Below are positions 43,118 through 52,417 of a stretch of DNA of 64,000 nucleotides, piece after piece; position 1 is the first letter of the stretch, and each line of letters opens with the position of its first letter. The DNA comes from RBC074 sp964470555 (GTDB lineage Bacteria > Acidobacteriota > Blastocatellia > RBC074): NCBI GenBank assembly GCA_964470555.1, contig CAYYDG010000009.1:1-64000 (forward strand). Reading direction: 5' to 3'. The notes beneath the pieces were generated by a model. The model was not told the origin of the DNA, did no database searches, and saw only the letters and a list, made by a program, of their open reading frames with translations. A program made the translations under genes and the position numbers.

Positions 43118-43185
43118 CATTCAAAAAACTTTCAAGAAACTTTCAGCCGCGCTTCAGGATTTCAGGCGAACGGATTGGCTAAAGT
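43118..43185 (+). promoter_or_regulatory. Phased half-site promoter B
   Basis: CATTCA (43118), CTTTCA (43129), CTTTCA (43140), GCTTCA (43151), ATTTCA (43159): spacing 11, 11, 11, 8 bp. The -10-like TAAAGT is at 43180 within TTGGCTAAAGTGCGCT, a block shared with promoter C. ATG of the target gene is at 43285. Confidence 0.78.
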
Positions 43186-43284
43186 GCGCTCGAGGTTGAA
43201 AAAAACAGGAATTTGCGGCGAATAAAAGTCTTTGAGACCGATTTCGCCAAATGGAAAACAACAGTTCATAAAGGAGGTTCTTCG

Positions 43285-43959
43285 ATGATTCGTACATTTG
43301 TTGCAACGTTGTTCTTGGCTGCTTTGATGTTGACGGCTGCCGCGGGGCAAGGGAACAAAGAGAAAGATGCGACTGCCAAGGAAACCGGGAGCCAGGTCAG
43401 CAAGGAAAAATCCACAGGGAAAACGACCTCTACGGAAAAGCAAAAGCTTGCGCCAGGCGGCAAACCCGGAGCTACCCCGTTACCGCGCCCCACGCCGCCT
43501 GCTGGATCTGGCGGAAAAGATGGCGGTGGGATGAAAGACAAGGGCGGCATGAAACCCGGCGACAAAGGCAATGGCGACGCTGGCAATGCGCAGCTTGGAG
43601 CCGACGTGATGATCCTGAACGTGATGAAAAACGATGCAGCGGCCAAACCGAATCCGAACGGTGCAGGCCGTCTGGTTCCGGTCAAAGTCGAATGGAAGGT
43701 CAAACTGTCGCCCGGCGCAAAACTGATGGAACTGGAAGCCATGTTGAAAACGACCAACACCGACAACTCTATGACCACTGTCAACAAGATGCTTTCGCTA
43801 ACCGCCAACAGCGACACGATCATGTTGCCTATGCCTGAAGGCGTTTTCGCCAAAGAATTTGTGCTGAAGATCAATTCGAAATGCGCGACAGGAACCGGAC
43901 GCACGGTTGCTTCCAGCCAGACTAAAACGGGTATGTTCCCGGTTGCCACCAAACAGTAA
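43285..43959 (+). CDS. Secreted protein with Lys/Gly/Pro-rich linker; family shared with 44221 product
   Basis: ATG 43285 is preceded by AAAGGAGG; upstream in-frame extension to 43213 would run across the leader. 224 residues. Signal peptide (about 1-21). Charged, low-complexity region (about 22-108, with KPGATPLPRPTPPAGSGGKDG). C-terminal domain (about 112-224): DAAAKPNPNGAGRLVPVKVEW, LMELEAMLKTTNTDNS, MPEGVFAKEFVLKINSKC. This aligns along its length with the protein at 44221 (DAMAKPSPDGMGRVIPVDMQW, LVNLEAMLKTSNTDGT, MPNDVFAREYTLTLTGKC). Unrecognised family. Confidence 0.78.
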   Translation: MIRTFVATLFLAALMLTAAAGQGNKEKDATAKETGSQVSKEKSTGKTTSTEKQKLAPGGKPGATPLPRPTPPAGSGGKDGGGMKDKGGMKPGDKGNGDAGNAQLGADVMILNVMKNDAAAKPNPNGAGRLVPVKVEWKVKLSPGAKLMELEAMLKTTNTDNSMTTVNKMLSLTANSDTIMLPMPEGVFAKEFVLKINSKCATGTGRTVASSQTKTGMFPVATKQ

Positions 43960-43978
43960 GGCAACTTTCCGAAACGAA

Positions 43979-44015
43979 CGGAGCGTGGAAGGGGAAAAGG
44001 CCGCGCTCCGCTTTT
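43979..44015 (+). terminator. Probable intrinsic terminator
   Basis: CGGAGCG (43979-43985) pairs with CGCTCCG (44004-44010), extended by TGG/CC pairs, followed by CTTTT. It abuts promoter C. Confidence 0.6.
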
Positions 44016-44079
44016 CAAAAGACTTTCAAGAAAATTTCAACCGCTGCTCAAGATTTCAGTTGAGTGGGCTGGCTAAAGT
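44012..44079 (+). promoter_or_regulatory. Phased half-site promoter C
   Basis: TTTTCA (44012), CTTTCA (44023), ATTTCA (44034), TGCTCA (44045), ATTTCA (44053): spacing 11, 11, 11, 8 bp. The -10-like TAAAGT is at 44074 in TGGCTAAAGTGCGCT. Drives the 44221-44718-47097 unit. Confidence 0.78.
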
Positions 44080-44220
44080 GCGCTTATCGGCAGGAGAAAG
44101 AGGGAGTTTGAAAACTCAAAAGAGCGGGCGGTCAGGCATGAGCCTGAAACAGTCTGCCGATTGGCACAGAGGCGCTGGGCAAGCAGTCCGCTTGCCCCAA
44201 TTGTTCAAGGAGGCAAAACA

Positions 44221-44688
44221 ATGATTCGCAAACTGACTCAAATCGCTGTAATCGCAATGTTCGCCCTGTCGTTGCTGGCTTTGCCCGTGATGGCGCAGGG
44301 GAAGAAAAAAGAACCGCATCGGACGGTTGCCGCTCCCGTTGAAATTACAATCGTCAACGTCACCAAAAAAGACGCCATGGCCAAACCCTCGCCCGACGGA
44401 ATGGGACGGGTGATTCCGGTTGATATGCAATGGAAAACCGCTGGCGACGCCAGGCTCGTCAATCTGGAAGCCATGCTGAAAACCAGCAACACCGACGGCA
44501 CGACCACCGAAGTCAAAATGATGCTCAACGAAAAAATGACCTCCGGCACGTTGATGCTGAAAATGCCCAACGATGTCTTTGCCCGCGAATACACGCTGAC
44601 GTTGACTGGCAAATGCGTTTGGGAAGGTGGCCAGGGGACTTCAAAAGCCAGCAAAAGCGGCTCATTTCCAATCCCGGCGAAGAAGTAA
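44221..44688 (+). CDS. Small secreted protein, paralogue of 43285 product
   Basis: ATG 44221 is preceded by CAAGGAGG. 155 residues: signal peptide (about 1-25, ending PVMAQG), then one domain (about 38-155) homologous to the C-terminal domain of the preceding protein, without its charged linker. A single conserved Cys near the C-terminus (GKCVWEGG against SKCATGTG) could pair between molecules. Likely a periplasmic beta-sandwich; function unknown. 29 bp upstream of the barrel gene, so probably co-translated. Confidence 0.78.
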   Translation: MIRKLTQIAVIAMFALSLLALPVMAQGKKKEPHRTVAAPVEITIVNVTKKDAMAKPSPDGMGRVIPVDMQWKTAGDARLVNLEAMLKTSNTDGTTTEVKMMLNEKMTSGTLMLKMPNDVFAREYTLTLTGKCVWEGGQGTSKASKSGSFPIPAKK

Positions 44689-44717
44689 GGCGCTGTCTTT
44701 TTGAAGGAGAAACTGAA

Positions 44718-47081
44718 ATGCGCGGATTTCTCAAAACCATCTTTGCTGGTTTGCCTGTCACGGCAATCGTTCTTTGCGTGGCGGCGGCGTTCTTGCTGGT
44801 TTCTGACGGCAAAAGCGTCAACGCCAACCGTGTTCAGGAGTTGACCGTCACGGCCAGTTTCGACGGCAAAACCATCGCGCCTGATGAAATTGTTCAATTG
44901 ACTTTGAGTCGGCAGGTTTCGCCAGCCGAGGGCCGAATCGCCATTGTGGTCGGCCAGACCGATCTGACCGATTTGTTCATTGCCGATGGAACCAGTTTGA
45001 AACATTTTCCGAAACCGTTTCCATTGCCCGCAGGCGAAACCGACTTGACGATGTATCTGGTCACGCCGAATGGCGAATGGAAACTCGTCGTCAGTTTCAA
45101 ACTGAAAGTCGCAGACAAGCCCGCAATCGCAGCGCCGGTCGTGGCGGAAGTAAATCAACCAGTGAACGGCGGACAGGCATCACAAAATCAAATTGCCGAA
45201 GCCGGGCAAGCCATTGCTCAAACTCCAACGACCGCCGAACCAGTCAAACGCCGATTCGGTTTCGATAAATTCGACCTCGCGCCTTCGCTGAACATAGGCT
45301 TCAAATCACAATTCGCCGAAACTCATTTTCCCGATTCCAACAAACCCGAACGTCCGACATTTGCCGATGCGACTTTGCAGGGAACGTGGAAAAGCGAAAT
45401 GGCGCGCGGCGCGTTCAACATGCAGCACCAATTCGATCTTGTCGGTTCCAGCTTTCGCAACGAAGCTTTGCGGTTTGCCGAACAGGGCGCGAACGCTCGC
45501 CGCGTCGAATTGTCGTCTTACCTGATGCAGTTCCAGCACGGCACGCGCAAGTTCAATGTCGGGCATTCCAGCTTCGGCGCGCAACGGCATTTGATTAACA
45601 GTTTTTCCAGTCGCGGTTTTAACGTCGCCGTCCCGATCAGCGAACATCTGGACGTTTCGCTGGCGGCGATGAATTCGACGAACATCGTTGGCTTTGACAA
45701 CTTTTTCGGCCTGGCGAACGAAAAGCATCGTCTGTTTGGCGGCATCGTCGGGTTGGAAGTTTTCTCCAAACGACCTGGTAGTTTGCGCTTTGAAACCGGA
45801 GCCGTTGACGCCTGGTTTTTGGCCAACCGGCAAAATTTCAATCAGGGAAACATCAACGACAGCGAACGCAGCAAAGGCGCCAGCTTTCGCATGCTGGCCA
45901 AAGACAAAACCGAACGGCTGAGATTCGACGGCGGATTCACGCGCAGCCAGTTTTTCAATCCGAACGATCCATTGCTGAATCAGGATGCGGCGAACGTGGT
46001 GCAATCCGAAATCTCCACTCGCAATGCCCGTTACGCTGAAGGCAGCATTGATCTGCTGAAAGAATTTTCCTTCGTCAAAGCGAAACCGGCTACTGGCGAA
46101 GCCGCAACTTCACAAACGGCTTCTCGACAAACAACTGACGCCCAATCCATCGCCTTGCCCGATCCGAAAAAGTTGAATCTGACGTTGAACGTCAAACACG
46201 AACGCGTAGACCCGTTGTTTCGGAGCATTGGCGCGGCGGCGCAACCGGATTTGAATCAGAACATAGTTGAATTCGTCGGGTCGTTCGGTGAACTGACGTT
46301 TACGGCTTCGCACACGCGGTTCAACGACAATCTGGCTGGCATTCAAACGATTCTGCGGACGAACACGCGACGCGATACCTTCGCCATCAACACGCCCACA
46401 CAGAATCTGTTCAAGATTCGTCCGGCTGCCGTTCCGAACATTCTGTTGCCGCGCATCGGCTATACCTTTGAACGCACACGCGCGTTTGCCGACTTCATTC
46501 CGGCCGGCGGCGGGTTCGATCAACCCGGAGCGATTCCAGATCAGGCGAACATCAACCAGAGCATTACCGCCGAATGGCAGTTGACCGAAAAATATCGCAT
46601 TTCGTATCAGTTGAATCACACGCTGCAAGACAATCGCGCGATTGGCCGCGAAATTGCCGATTTGCAGAATTTCGTTCACACGGCCAGTTTCGGTTTTACG
46701 CCAATGCCGACATTGGAATTGAGCTTCGACGTGAATTTTGAAGACGCCAACAACCGCGAACTGGCGAACACGAATCGCACATTGCGGCTGGGCTTCATCG
46801 CCAACTGGCAGGCGACGAATAGGCAATCGGTGAATCTGACTTATGCGACATTGGGCGCGGGCGATTTGCGGCGGACGACCAACAGCCGCAACGACGAATT
46901 CGATTTGCAATGGAATTACCGGCTGACGCGCGAAAGCGAAAACAAATTCAAAAAAGTGCAGATGATTTACTTCATTCGCTATTCAAACCGATTCGCGCGG
47001 ATCAACAACTTCGTCGAAAACATCAACAACCGGACGGAGCTGAATACGTTTAACACCGGGCTGAATTTTATTTTCTTTTGA
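44718..47081 (+). CDS. Predicted outer-membrane beta-barrel protein with Ig-like N-terminus
   Basis: ATG 44718 follows AAGGAG; the longer frame to 44430 overlaps the previous gene. 787 residues. Signal/anchor (about 1-35). Ig-like N-terminal domain (about 38-135: VQELTVTASFDGKTIAPDEIVQL...EWKLVVSFKLKV). A Pro/Ala/Gln-rich linker runs to about 175. The remaining roughly 600 residues are amphipathic strands with aromatic girdles (YLMQFQHGTRKFNVGHSSFG, YRISYQLNHTLQDNRAIG) and end in NTGLNFIFF, a C-terminal Phe typical of outer-membrane barrels. No channel or TonB family is recognised. Possible transporter, anchor or secretion pore for the neighbouring secreted proteins (inference). Confidence 0.78.
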   Translation: MRGFLKTIFAGLPVTAIVLCVAAAFLLVSDGKSVNANRVQELTVTASFDGKTIAPDEIVQLTLSRQVSPAEGRIAIVVGQTDLTDLFIADGTSLKHFPKPFPLPAGETDLTMYLVTPNGEWKLVVSFKLKVADKPAIAAPVVAEVNQPVNGGQASQNQIAEAGQAIAQTPTTAEPVKRRFGFDKFDLAPSLNIGFKSQFAETHFPDSNKPERPTFADATLQGTWKSEMARGAFNMQHQFDLVGSSFRNEALRFAEQGANARRVELSSYLMQFQHGTRKFNVGHSSFGAQRHLINSFSSRGFNVAVPISEHLDVSLAAMNSTNIVGFDNFFGLANEKHRLFGGIVGLEVFSKRPGSLRFETGAVDAWFLANRQNFNQGNINDSERSKGASFRMLAKDKTERLRFDGGFTRSQFFNPNDPLLNQDAANVVQSEISTRNARYAEGSIDLLKEFSFVKAKPATGEAATSQTASRQTTDAQSIALPDPKKLNLTLNVKHERVDPLFRSIGAAAQPDLNQNIVEFVGSFGELTFTASHTRFNDNLAGIQTILRTNTRRDTFAINTPTQNLFKIRPAAVPNILLPRIGYTFERTRAFADFIPAGGGFDQPGAIPDQANINQSITAEWQLTEKYRISYQLNHTLQDNRAIGREIADLQNFVHTASFGFTPMPTLELSFDVNFEDANNRELANTNRTLRLGFIANWQATNRQSVNLTYATLGAGDLRRTTNSRNDEFDLQWNYRLTRESENKFKKVQMIYFIRYSNRFARINNFVENINNRTELNTFNTGLNFIFF

Positions 47082-47096
47082 AAGCGAGCGTTCAGA

Positions 47097-48383
47097 ATGA
47101 AAAGATTTATCGCAATTGTTCTTTTCTTTGTTTGTTCGACGGCGCAAGCGCTGGCGCAGAACGAAATCAAAGTGAATCCGACAAGCGTCAACGTGTACAG
47201 CCAGGGCGCGACGACCGTGTTTCTGACCTACGGCAATCTGGGGGCTTACGTGCCTGCGGAAACCACCTGGTGTGGAGACATTCAACCGGCAACACCCGCT
47301 ATTGGCTTCACGTGTGTGCCGGGAACGATTTACGGAACCTTGCCGCGCCGCTTTGACGTGTCGCGTCGCAGTGGAACGAACGGCTATACCGATGTGGTCT
47401 CGGTTCCGGCTTCGGTCGCGCGCAAAGCGTATCAAGCCGCTGCCGCCGGACAGGATTCGCAATTCTTTTATGTCCGTCGGTTCACCAATCCCAATGGCGG
47501 CGTAGATCAGTTTGTCGCGGTCACCATGCGATTGACCGGAAACGGTATCGCTGCGCCGTTTTCGCTGACCGATGTGCAACTCGGTTTTGGCCAGAGCACA
47601 GGAATTTCCGCCAGCGGACAGGAGCCGCAAGTGTTGTTTGTCGAACCGGGCAAAAAACCTCCGGCGGTGCGCGCTGAAATCAAATACACAGGCTCAGGCC
47701 GATTGCGCGGTCGTTGGGAAGTTGTTCGTCCGGGCGAGCCTTTGCCGGACGAGCGCGATTTGTTGCCGGAAAGCTCGCTGCCGGTCGAAGAGCGAGGTTC
47801 GCAAGCGCGCTTTACACAGATCAGCCGGTTCAATGTCTTTTTGTCTTCGGGCGGGCGTTACACCTTGCAAGGGCCGGATGCGTCGAAATTGCCGACGCAG
47901 GTTCCTGGGCAATACTTGATCCTGCTTCGCATTGAAGCTTCGGACGATGGGTTGAATACGTCTGACCTGAGTGTCGTCGGCGCTGGCCGCAGCGCTGTCA
48001 GTAGCGGAGCCGCTGCCGGATTTCCGCTGCCTGTGTTGCGTTACGTCGTGGGCGGCGGCGACAACACGCAGGATGTCGCTGCGCCGGGGACGTTCTTGTC
48101 ACTGCTGCCAAAAGACGGTACAACGCTGCCCGCATCCCAAATCGCAGAATTCGTGTGGTCGGAAAATCAGCAGGCCAGGTTGTACCGATTGGAAATCGAA
48201 GACGATAACGGCAAGCTGATTCATTCCGCCTTACTCAAAGCCTCTGTGCGAATTTATCGCGCGCCTTCGTGGTTAAAAGACAAAGCCGGGGATTCCAGTC
48301 TTCGCTGGCGAGTCATCGCCTTGGACGAAACCGGTAAAACCATTGGCGGCACTGCGCGGCGAAGCTTACGCTTTATTCGCTGA
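47097..48383 (+). CDS. Secreted hypothetical protein
   Basis: 428 residues starting 15 bp after the barrel gene. Signal peptide (about 1-21, ending AQALAQN). The N-terminal 120 residues have two Cys (TTWCGD, GFTCVPG) and beta-rich sequence (IKVNPTSVNVYSQGATTVFLTYGNLG). The middle contains RWEVVRPGEPLPDERDLLPESSLPVE, and the C-terminal 100 residues (TFLSLLPKDGTTLP...FVWSENQQARLYRLEIEDDNGKLIHSALLKA...LRWRVIALDETGKTIG) look like an FnIII-type sandwich. No recognised family. Last gene of the promoter C unit and of the proposed envelope system. Confidence 0.76.
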   Translation: MKRFIAIVLFFVCSTAQALAQNEIKVNPTSVNVYSQGATTVFLTYGNLGAYVPAETTWCGDIQPATPAIGFTCVPGTIYGTLPRRFDVSRRSGTNGYTDVVSVPASVARKAYQAAAAGQDSQFFYVRRFTNPNGGVDQFVAVTMRLTGNGIAAPFSLTDVQLGFGQSTGISASGQEPQVLFVEPGKKPPAVRAEIKYTGSGRLRGRWEVVRPGEPLPDERDLLPESSLPVEERGSQARFTQISRFNVFLSSGGRYTLQGPDASKLPTQVPGQYLILLRIEASDDGLNTSDLSVVGAGRSAVSSGAAAGFPLPVLRYVVGGGDNTQDVAAPGTFLSLLPKDGTTLPASQIAEFVWSENQQARLYRLEIEDDNGKLIHSALLKASVRIYRAPSWLKDKAGDSSLRWRVIALDETGKTIGGTARRSLRFIR

Positions 48384-48419
48384 GCCGATGCAGCAACCGT
48401 AAGTTCAAGTTACCAAATC

Positions 48420-48875
48420 ATGCAGATCAAACTCGACGATTTGTCCGGGCCGGAAATTCGCGCCTTGTTGGAAGAGCATTTGAAAAACATGCACGAGATT
48501 TCGCCGCCGGAAAGTGTGCATGCACTGGACATCGCCAAGTTGAGACAGCCGGACATCACGTTCTGGACAGTGTGGGAAGGCGAAGAGTTACTTGGTTGCG
48601 GCGCATTGAAAGAACTTGATTCGATGCACGGCGAAGTAAAATCCATGCGAACTTCGTCGGCTCATCGTCGCAAAGGGGTTGCGCGGGCCGTGCTGGAGCA
48701 CATCATTGCCGAGGCGAAGTCTCGCAAATACGCGCGCCTCAGTCTGGAAACCGGTTCGCAGAAAGATTTTGAACCGGCGCAAAAGTTGTATGAACGATTT
48801 GGGTTTACGTACTGCCCGCCGTTTGCAGATTATGCGGAAGACCCACACAGCGTTTTCATGACCAAAGAGTTGTAG
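48420..48875 (+). CDS. GNAT-family N-acetyltransferase
   Basis: 151 residues. Acetyl-CoA-binding motif A SSAHRRKGVARAVLEHII (about 78-97) follows the beta-4 strand GEVKSMRT; motif B LSLETGSQKDFEPAQKLYERFGF is typical of the PhnO/YhbS-like subgroup, and DPHSVFMTKEL closes the fold. It transfers an acetyl group to an unknown amine. No obvious Shine-Dalgarno before ATG 48420. Downstream gene is 50 bp away in the same orientation. Confidence 0.9.
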   Translation: MQIKLDDLSGPEIRALLEEHLKNMHEISPPESVHALDIAKLRQPDITFWTVWEGEELLGCGALKELDSMHGEVKSMRTSSAHRRKGVARAVLEHIIAEAKSRKYARLSLETGSQKDFEPAQKLYERFGFTYCPPFADYAEDPHSVFMTKEL

Positions 48876-48925
48876 GAAGGCCACGACAGCTCACGAAACG
48901 AAAACCATCAAAATCAGGAGCGTTT

Positions 48926-50509
48926 ATGAACGACATCATCATTGTGGGTGCTGGGACGGCTGGGAGTGTGCTTGCCGAACGGTTGACCAGCTCCGGCAAA
49001 TTCCGTGTTGTGTTGATCGAAGCGGGCGGCAAGCCATCCAGCCCGTTTGTCAAAATCCCCGCTGGGTTTGCCAAGTTGTTCAAAAGCAAGCTGGACTGGA
49101 ATTTTGAAAGCGAGCCGCAAAGTGCCGCCAACGGGCGCAAGGTTTTTACTCCGCGCGGAAAGATGCTCGGCGGTTCGTCGAACATGAACGCGCAGATTCA
49201 TCAGTGGTGTCATCCGGCGGATTTTGACGAATGGGTTGCCGCGGGCGCTTCCGGTTGGGGATGGGAAGAAGTCGCGCCAACGTTTCGAGAACAGGAATGC
49301 TGGCTCGGCGAAGAATCAAACGGCGCGCGCGGACGCAGCGGCCCAATGCTGGTTTCGCCGAACAAAAACGCCCACCAATTGTCGAAAGCCTTTGTCGCAG
49401 CGGCGCGTGCAGCCGGGTTGGGCAATCAGCCGCATTACAACGGCGATGCTTTTGAAGGCGCGTGGCTGACCGAACTGGCTCACAAAGACGGTCAAAGATT
49501 CAGCGCTTTTGACGCGTACCTGAAACCGGCAATGCAACGCCCGAATCTGGAAGTCGTGCGCGAAGCTCAAGTGTTGCGCGTTGAAATAGCCAACGGACGC
49601 GCAACCGGAGTGACCGTTCGACAAGGCGCAGTTGAAAAAACATTCTCGGCGCGCGGAGTGATTTTGGCGGCGGGTGCGTTCGGTTCACCGCAAGTGTTGA
49701 TGCTTTCCGGCATTGGTCCGGCGGACGCGCTGAAACGGTTGGGAATTCCGGTTTATTACGATGCACCCGAAGTCGGCGCGAATTTGCAGGATCATCCGAT
49801 GGTCGCCACCATCTTTCGCACGCGCGGAACCGACACCTTCAAAAAAGCGGAATCGCCGCTGAGCCTGATTCGTTACCTGCTTTTCAAAAAAGGAATGCTG
49901 GCTTCGAATGCCGTCGAAGCGATGGCCTTTACCCAGTCGAATGGCGTGCGCGGAACTCCGCCAGATGTGGAATTGATTCTGGCTCCGTTTGAATGGCGCA
50001 ATCAGGGATTGGAAAACCCGCAAGTGGACGCTCTCAGCATAGGCGTTGCCGTCGTCGCTCCGCGTTCGCGCGGCAGTTTGCGATTGCGAAGCGCCAATCC
50101 GCTGGATGCGCCGTTGATTGATTTCGGATTGCTGACCGACCCGGAAGGCAAAGACGCTGCGGCTACGGTGTTCGGAGCGCGGATGGCTCGGAAAATTGTG
50201 GCCACTTCGCCATTGGCTGAGTTTGTCGAAGCAGAAATCTTTCCCGGCCCGGAACTCACAGATGACGCTGAACTGTTAGCCAAGCTCGCGTCTGAAATTC
50301 AAACTGTTTACCATCCGACCAGCACTTGCCGAATGGGCGATGATCCTCGCGCAGTCGTCAATCCTCAATTGCAGGTTCGCGGCGTAGATGGATTGTGGGT
50401 GGCGGATGCTTCCGTCATGCCGGCGGTTCCCAGAGGCCATCCAAATGCCGTCGTCGCCATGATTGCGAATCGTGCGGCAGGAATGATTGCTTCCAGGATT
50501 GCGGCGTAG
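48926..50509 (+). CDS. GMC-family FAD oxidoreductase (choline dehydrogenase-like)
   Basis: 527 residues; CAGGAG precedes ATG 48926. FAD-binding IIVGAGTAGSVLAERL (about 4-19), GMC signature 1 around GKMLGGSSNMNAQIHQ (about 76-91), signature 2 ILAAGAFGSPQVLMLSGIG (about 248-266). C-terminal catalytic pair: His in YHPTSTCRMG and Asn in PRGHPNAVVAMIANRAAG. It oxidises an alcohol to aldehyde, with FAD reduced. No betaine-aldehyde dehydrogenase is adjacent, so betA is not assigned; substrate unknown. No signal peptide. Ends 3 bp from the convergent toxin gene. Confidence 0.93.
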   Translation: MNDIIIVGAGTAGSVLAERLTSSGKFRVVLIEAGGKPSSPFVKIPAGFAKLFKSKLDWNFESEPQSAANGRKVFTPRGKMLGGSSNMNAQIHQWCHPADFDEWVAAGASGWGWEEVAPTFREQECWLGEESNGARGRSGPMLVSPNKNAHQLSKAFVAAARAAGLGNQPHYNGDAFEGAWLTELAHKDGQRFSAFDAYLKPAMQRPNLEVVREAQVLRVEIANGRATGVTVRQGAVEKTFSARGVILAAGAFGSPQVLMLSGIGPADALKRLGIPVYYDAPEVGANLQDHPMVATIFRTRGTDTFKKAESPLSLIRYLLFKKGMLASNAVEAMAFTQSNGVRGTPPDVELILAPFEWRNQGLENPQVDALSIGVAVVAPRSRGSLRLRSANPLDAPLIDFGLLTDPEGKDAAATVFGARMARKIVATSPLAEFVEAEIFPGPELTDDAELLAKLASEIQTVYHPTSTCRMGDDPRAVVNPQLQVRGVDGLWVADASVMPAVPRGHPNAVVAMIANRAAGMIASRIAA

Positions 50510-50512
50510 CCA

Positions 50513-50806
50513 TCAGGTAAGCTCGTCTGATTGAAATTGCTGACGAACGTGACGTACGGTCAGTATGGCAATTTGCTTGGCTTCAATACGGTACAGGATT
50601 CTGTACTTTTTATGGATGATTTCGCGGATGGTTGAACGGCTGAGTTCGGGAATCACTCGCCCAGATTCAGGAAATTTTTCCAGCCGCTCGACCGCGCCGA
50701 AAAGTTCGATAGCCAGGCGCTCAGCGGCTTCAAGGTTTTCCTGAGCAATGTAATCCACAATGTCATTGACTCGTTCCAGAGCCAGAGGCGACCAGGTAAT
50801 TTTCAT
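50513..50806 (-). CDS. RelE/ParE-family toxin
   Basis: 97 residues with the ParE/RelE pattern: ITWSPLALERVNDIVDYIAQENLEAAERLAIEL, RVIPELSRSTIREIIHKKYRILYRIEAKQIAILTVRHVRQQ. The start overlaps the antitoxin stop by 4 bp, the usual translational coupling with antitoxin first. It probably acts on DNA gyrase (ParE) or ribosome-bound mRNA (RelE); the arrangement with a Phd partner and the C-terminal VRHVRQQ favour ParE-like. Confidence 0.9.
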   Translation of the reverse strand: MKITWSPLALERVNDIVDYIAQENLEAAERLAIELFGAVERLEKFPESGRVIPELSRSTIREIIHKKYRILYRIEAKQIAILTVRHVRQQFQSDELT

Positions 50807-51084
50807 CGCTTAAACCTTGCCAATACCTGCTTTTTTGCTTCGGCGTGACTGACGCCTTTGTTGTTATCCAGTTGTTTTTCCGCTTGAATCACATCTTCCA
50901 GCGTTTCAATGCGCTCCATCAACTTTTCGTATTCCAACACATCCATCAACACGGCGGCGCTGCGACCATTTTGGGTAATCACCAACGGACGACCGGTTTC
51001 CCGAACCTGCTGAACGAAACTGGCGGTTTTGGAGCGAAATTCCGAAAGTGGCCTGACATCCTGATCGAGTTGAATTCTTGGCAT
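50803..51084 (-). CDS. Phd/YefM-family antitoxin
   Basis: 93 residues. N-terminal DNA-binding Phd fold: DVRPLSEFRSKTASFVQQVRETGRPLVITQNGRSAAVLMDVLEYEKL. The C-terminal part (about 60-93) would bind the toxin. Binds its own operator (family knowledge). First gene of the pair. Between its start and the divergent asd promoter lie about 100 bp. Confidence 0.92.
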   Translation of the reverse strand: MPRIQLDQDVRPLSEFRSKTASFVQQVRETGRPLVITQNGRSAAVLMDVLEYEKLMERIETLEDVIQAEKQLDNNKGVSHAEAKKQVLARFKR

Positions 51085-51181
51085 CTTGTTCCTTTCAAGT
51101 TGAGACGTTTTTCTGTCCGTTCAACTGTACGGAATCAAGTTCAATCCGGCAAGCTGGGGCCCGGCGGTTGAAGATGCTTTC

Positions 51182-51210
51182 TTGACTAACGCAAAGTCAA
51201 AACCTACCAT
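51182..51210 (+). promoter_or_regulatory. Promoter upstream of asd
   Basis: TTGACT (51182-51187), 17-bp spacer, TACCAT (51205-51210). Good sigma70-type pair directed at asd. Transcription would start near 51217, before the hairpin at 51239. Confidence 0.55.
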
Positions 51211-51238
51211 CCCGTTTCGTTCGCACTGAGTTTCCAAC

Positions 51239-51271
51239 GCCCCGCGAGCGGTTTTTTCTCGCGGGGCTTTT
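51239..51271 (+). terminator. Intrinsic terminator/attenuator in asd leader
   Basis: GCCCCGCGAG (51239-51248) pairs perfectly with CTCGCGGGGC (51258-51267) around a T-rich loop and is followed by TTTT. It lies between the predicted promoter and the asd start codon, so it is placed as an attenuator rather than an end-of-gene terminator; no gene ends just upstream on this strand. Confidence 0.7.
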
Positions 51272-51325
51272 GCATGTTCAGTCGGAACGAAAATCTCAAC
51301 CCAACTTCAGAAGGTATTGACGACA

Positions 51326-52393
<1,068 letters not shown>

Positions 52394-52417
52394 GAAGCTA
52401 ACGCGCAGGAGGTAGTG

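Noticed and set aside
35537..44079. Naming the phased promoters a Pho regulon
   Set aside because: Geometry fits PhoB-type binding, but no phosphate genes are in the locus and other OmpR-family regulators use the same spacing; the regulator cannot be identified from this window.
48926..50509. Assigning betA to the GMC oxidoreductase
   Set aside because: No betaine-aldehyde dehydrogenase, choline transporter or BetI regulator is nearby; GMC substrates vary widely.
51085..51325. Lysine riboswitch in the asd leader
   Set aside because: The distance from predicted start to terminator is far too short for a lysine aptamer, and no conserved core was recognised; only a simple hairpin terminator is present.
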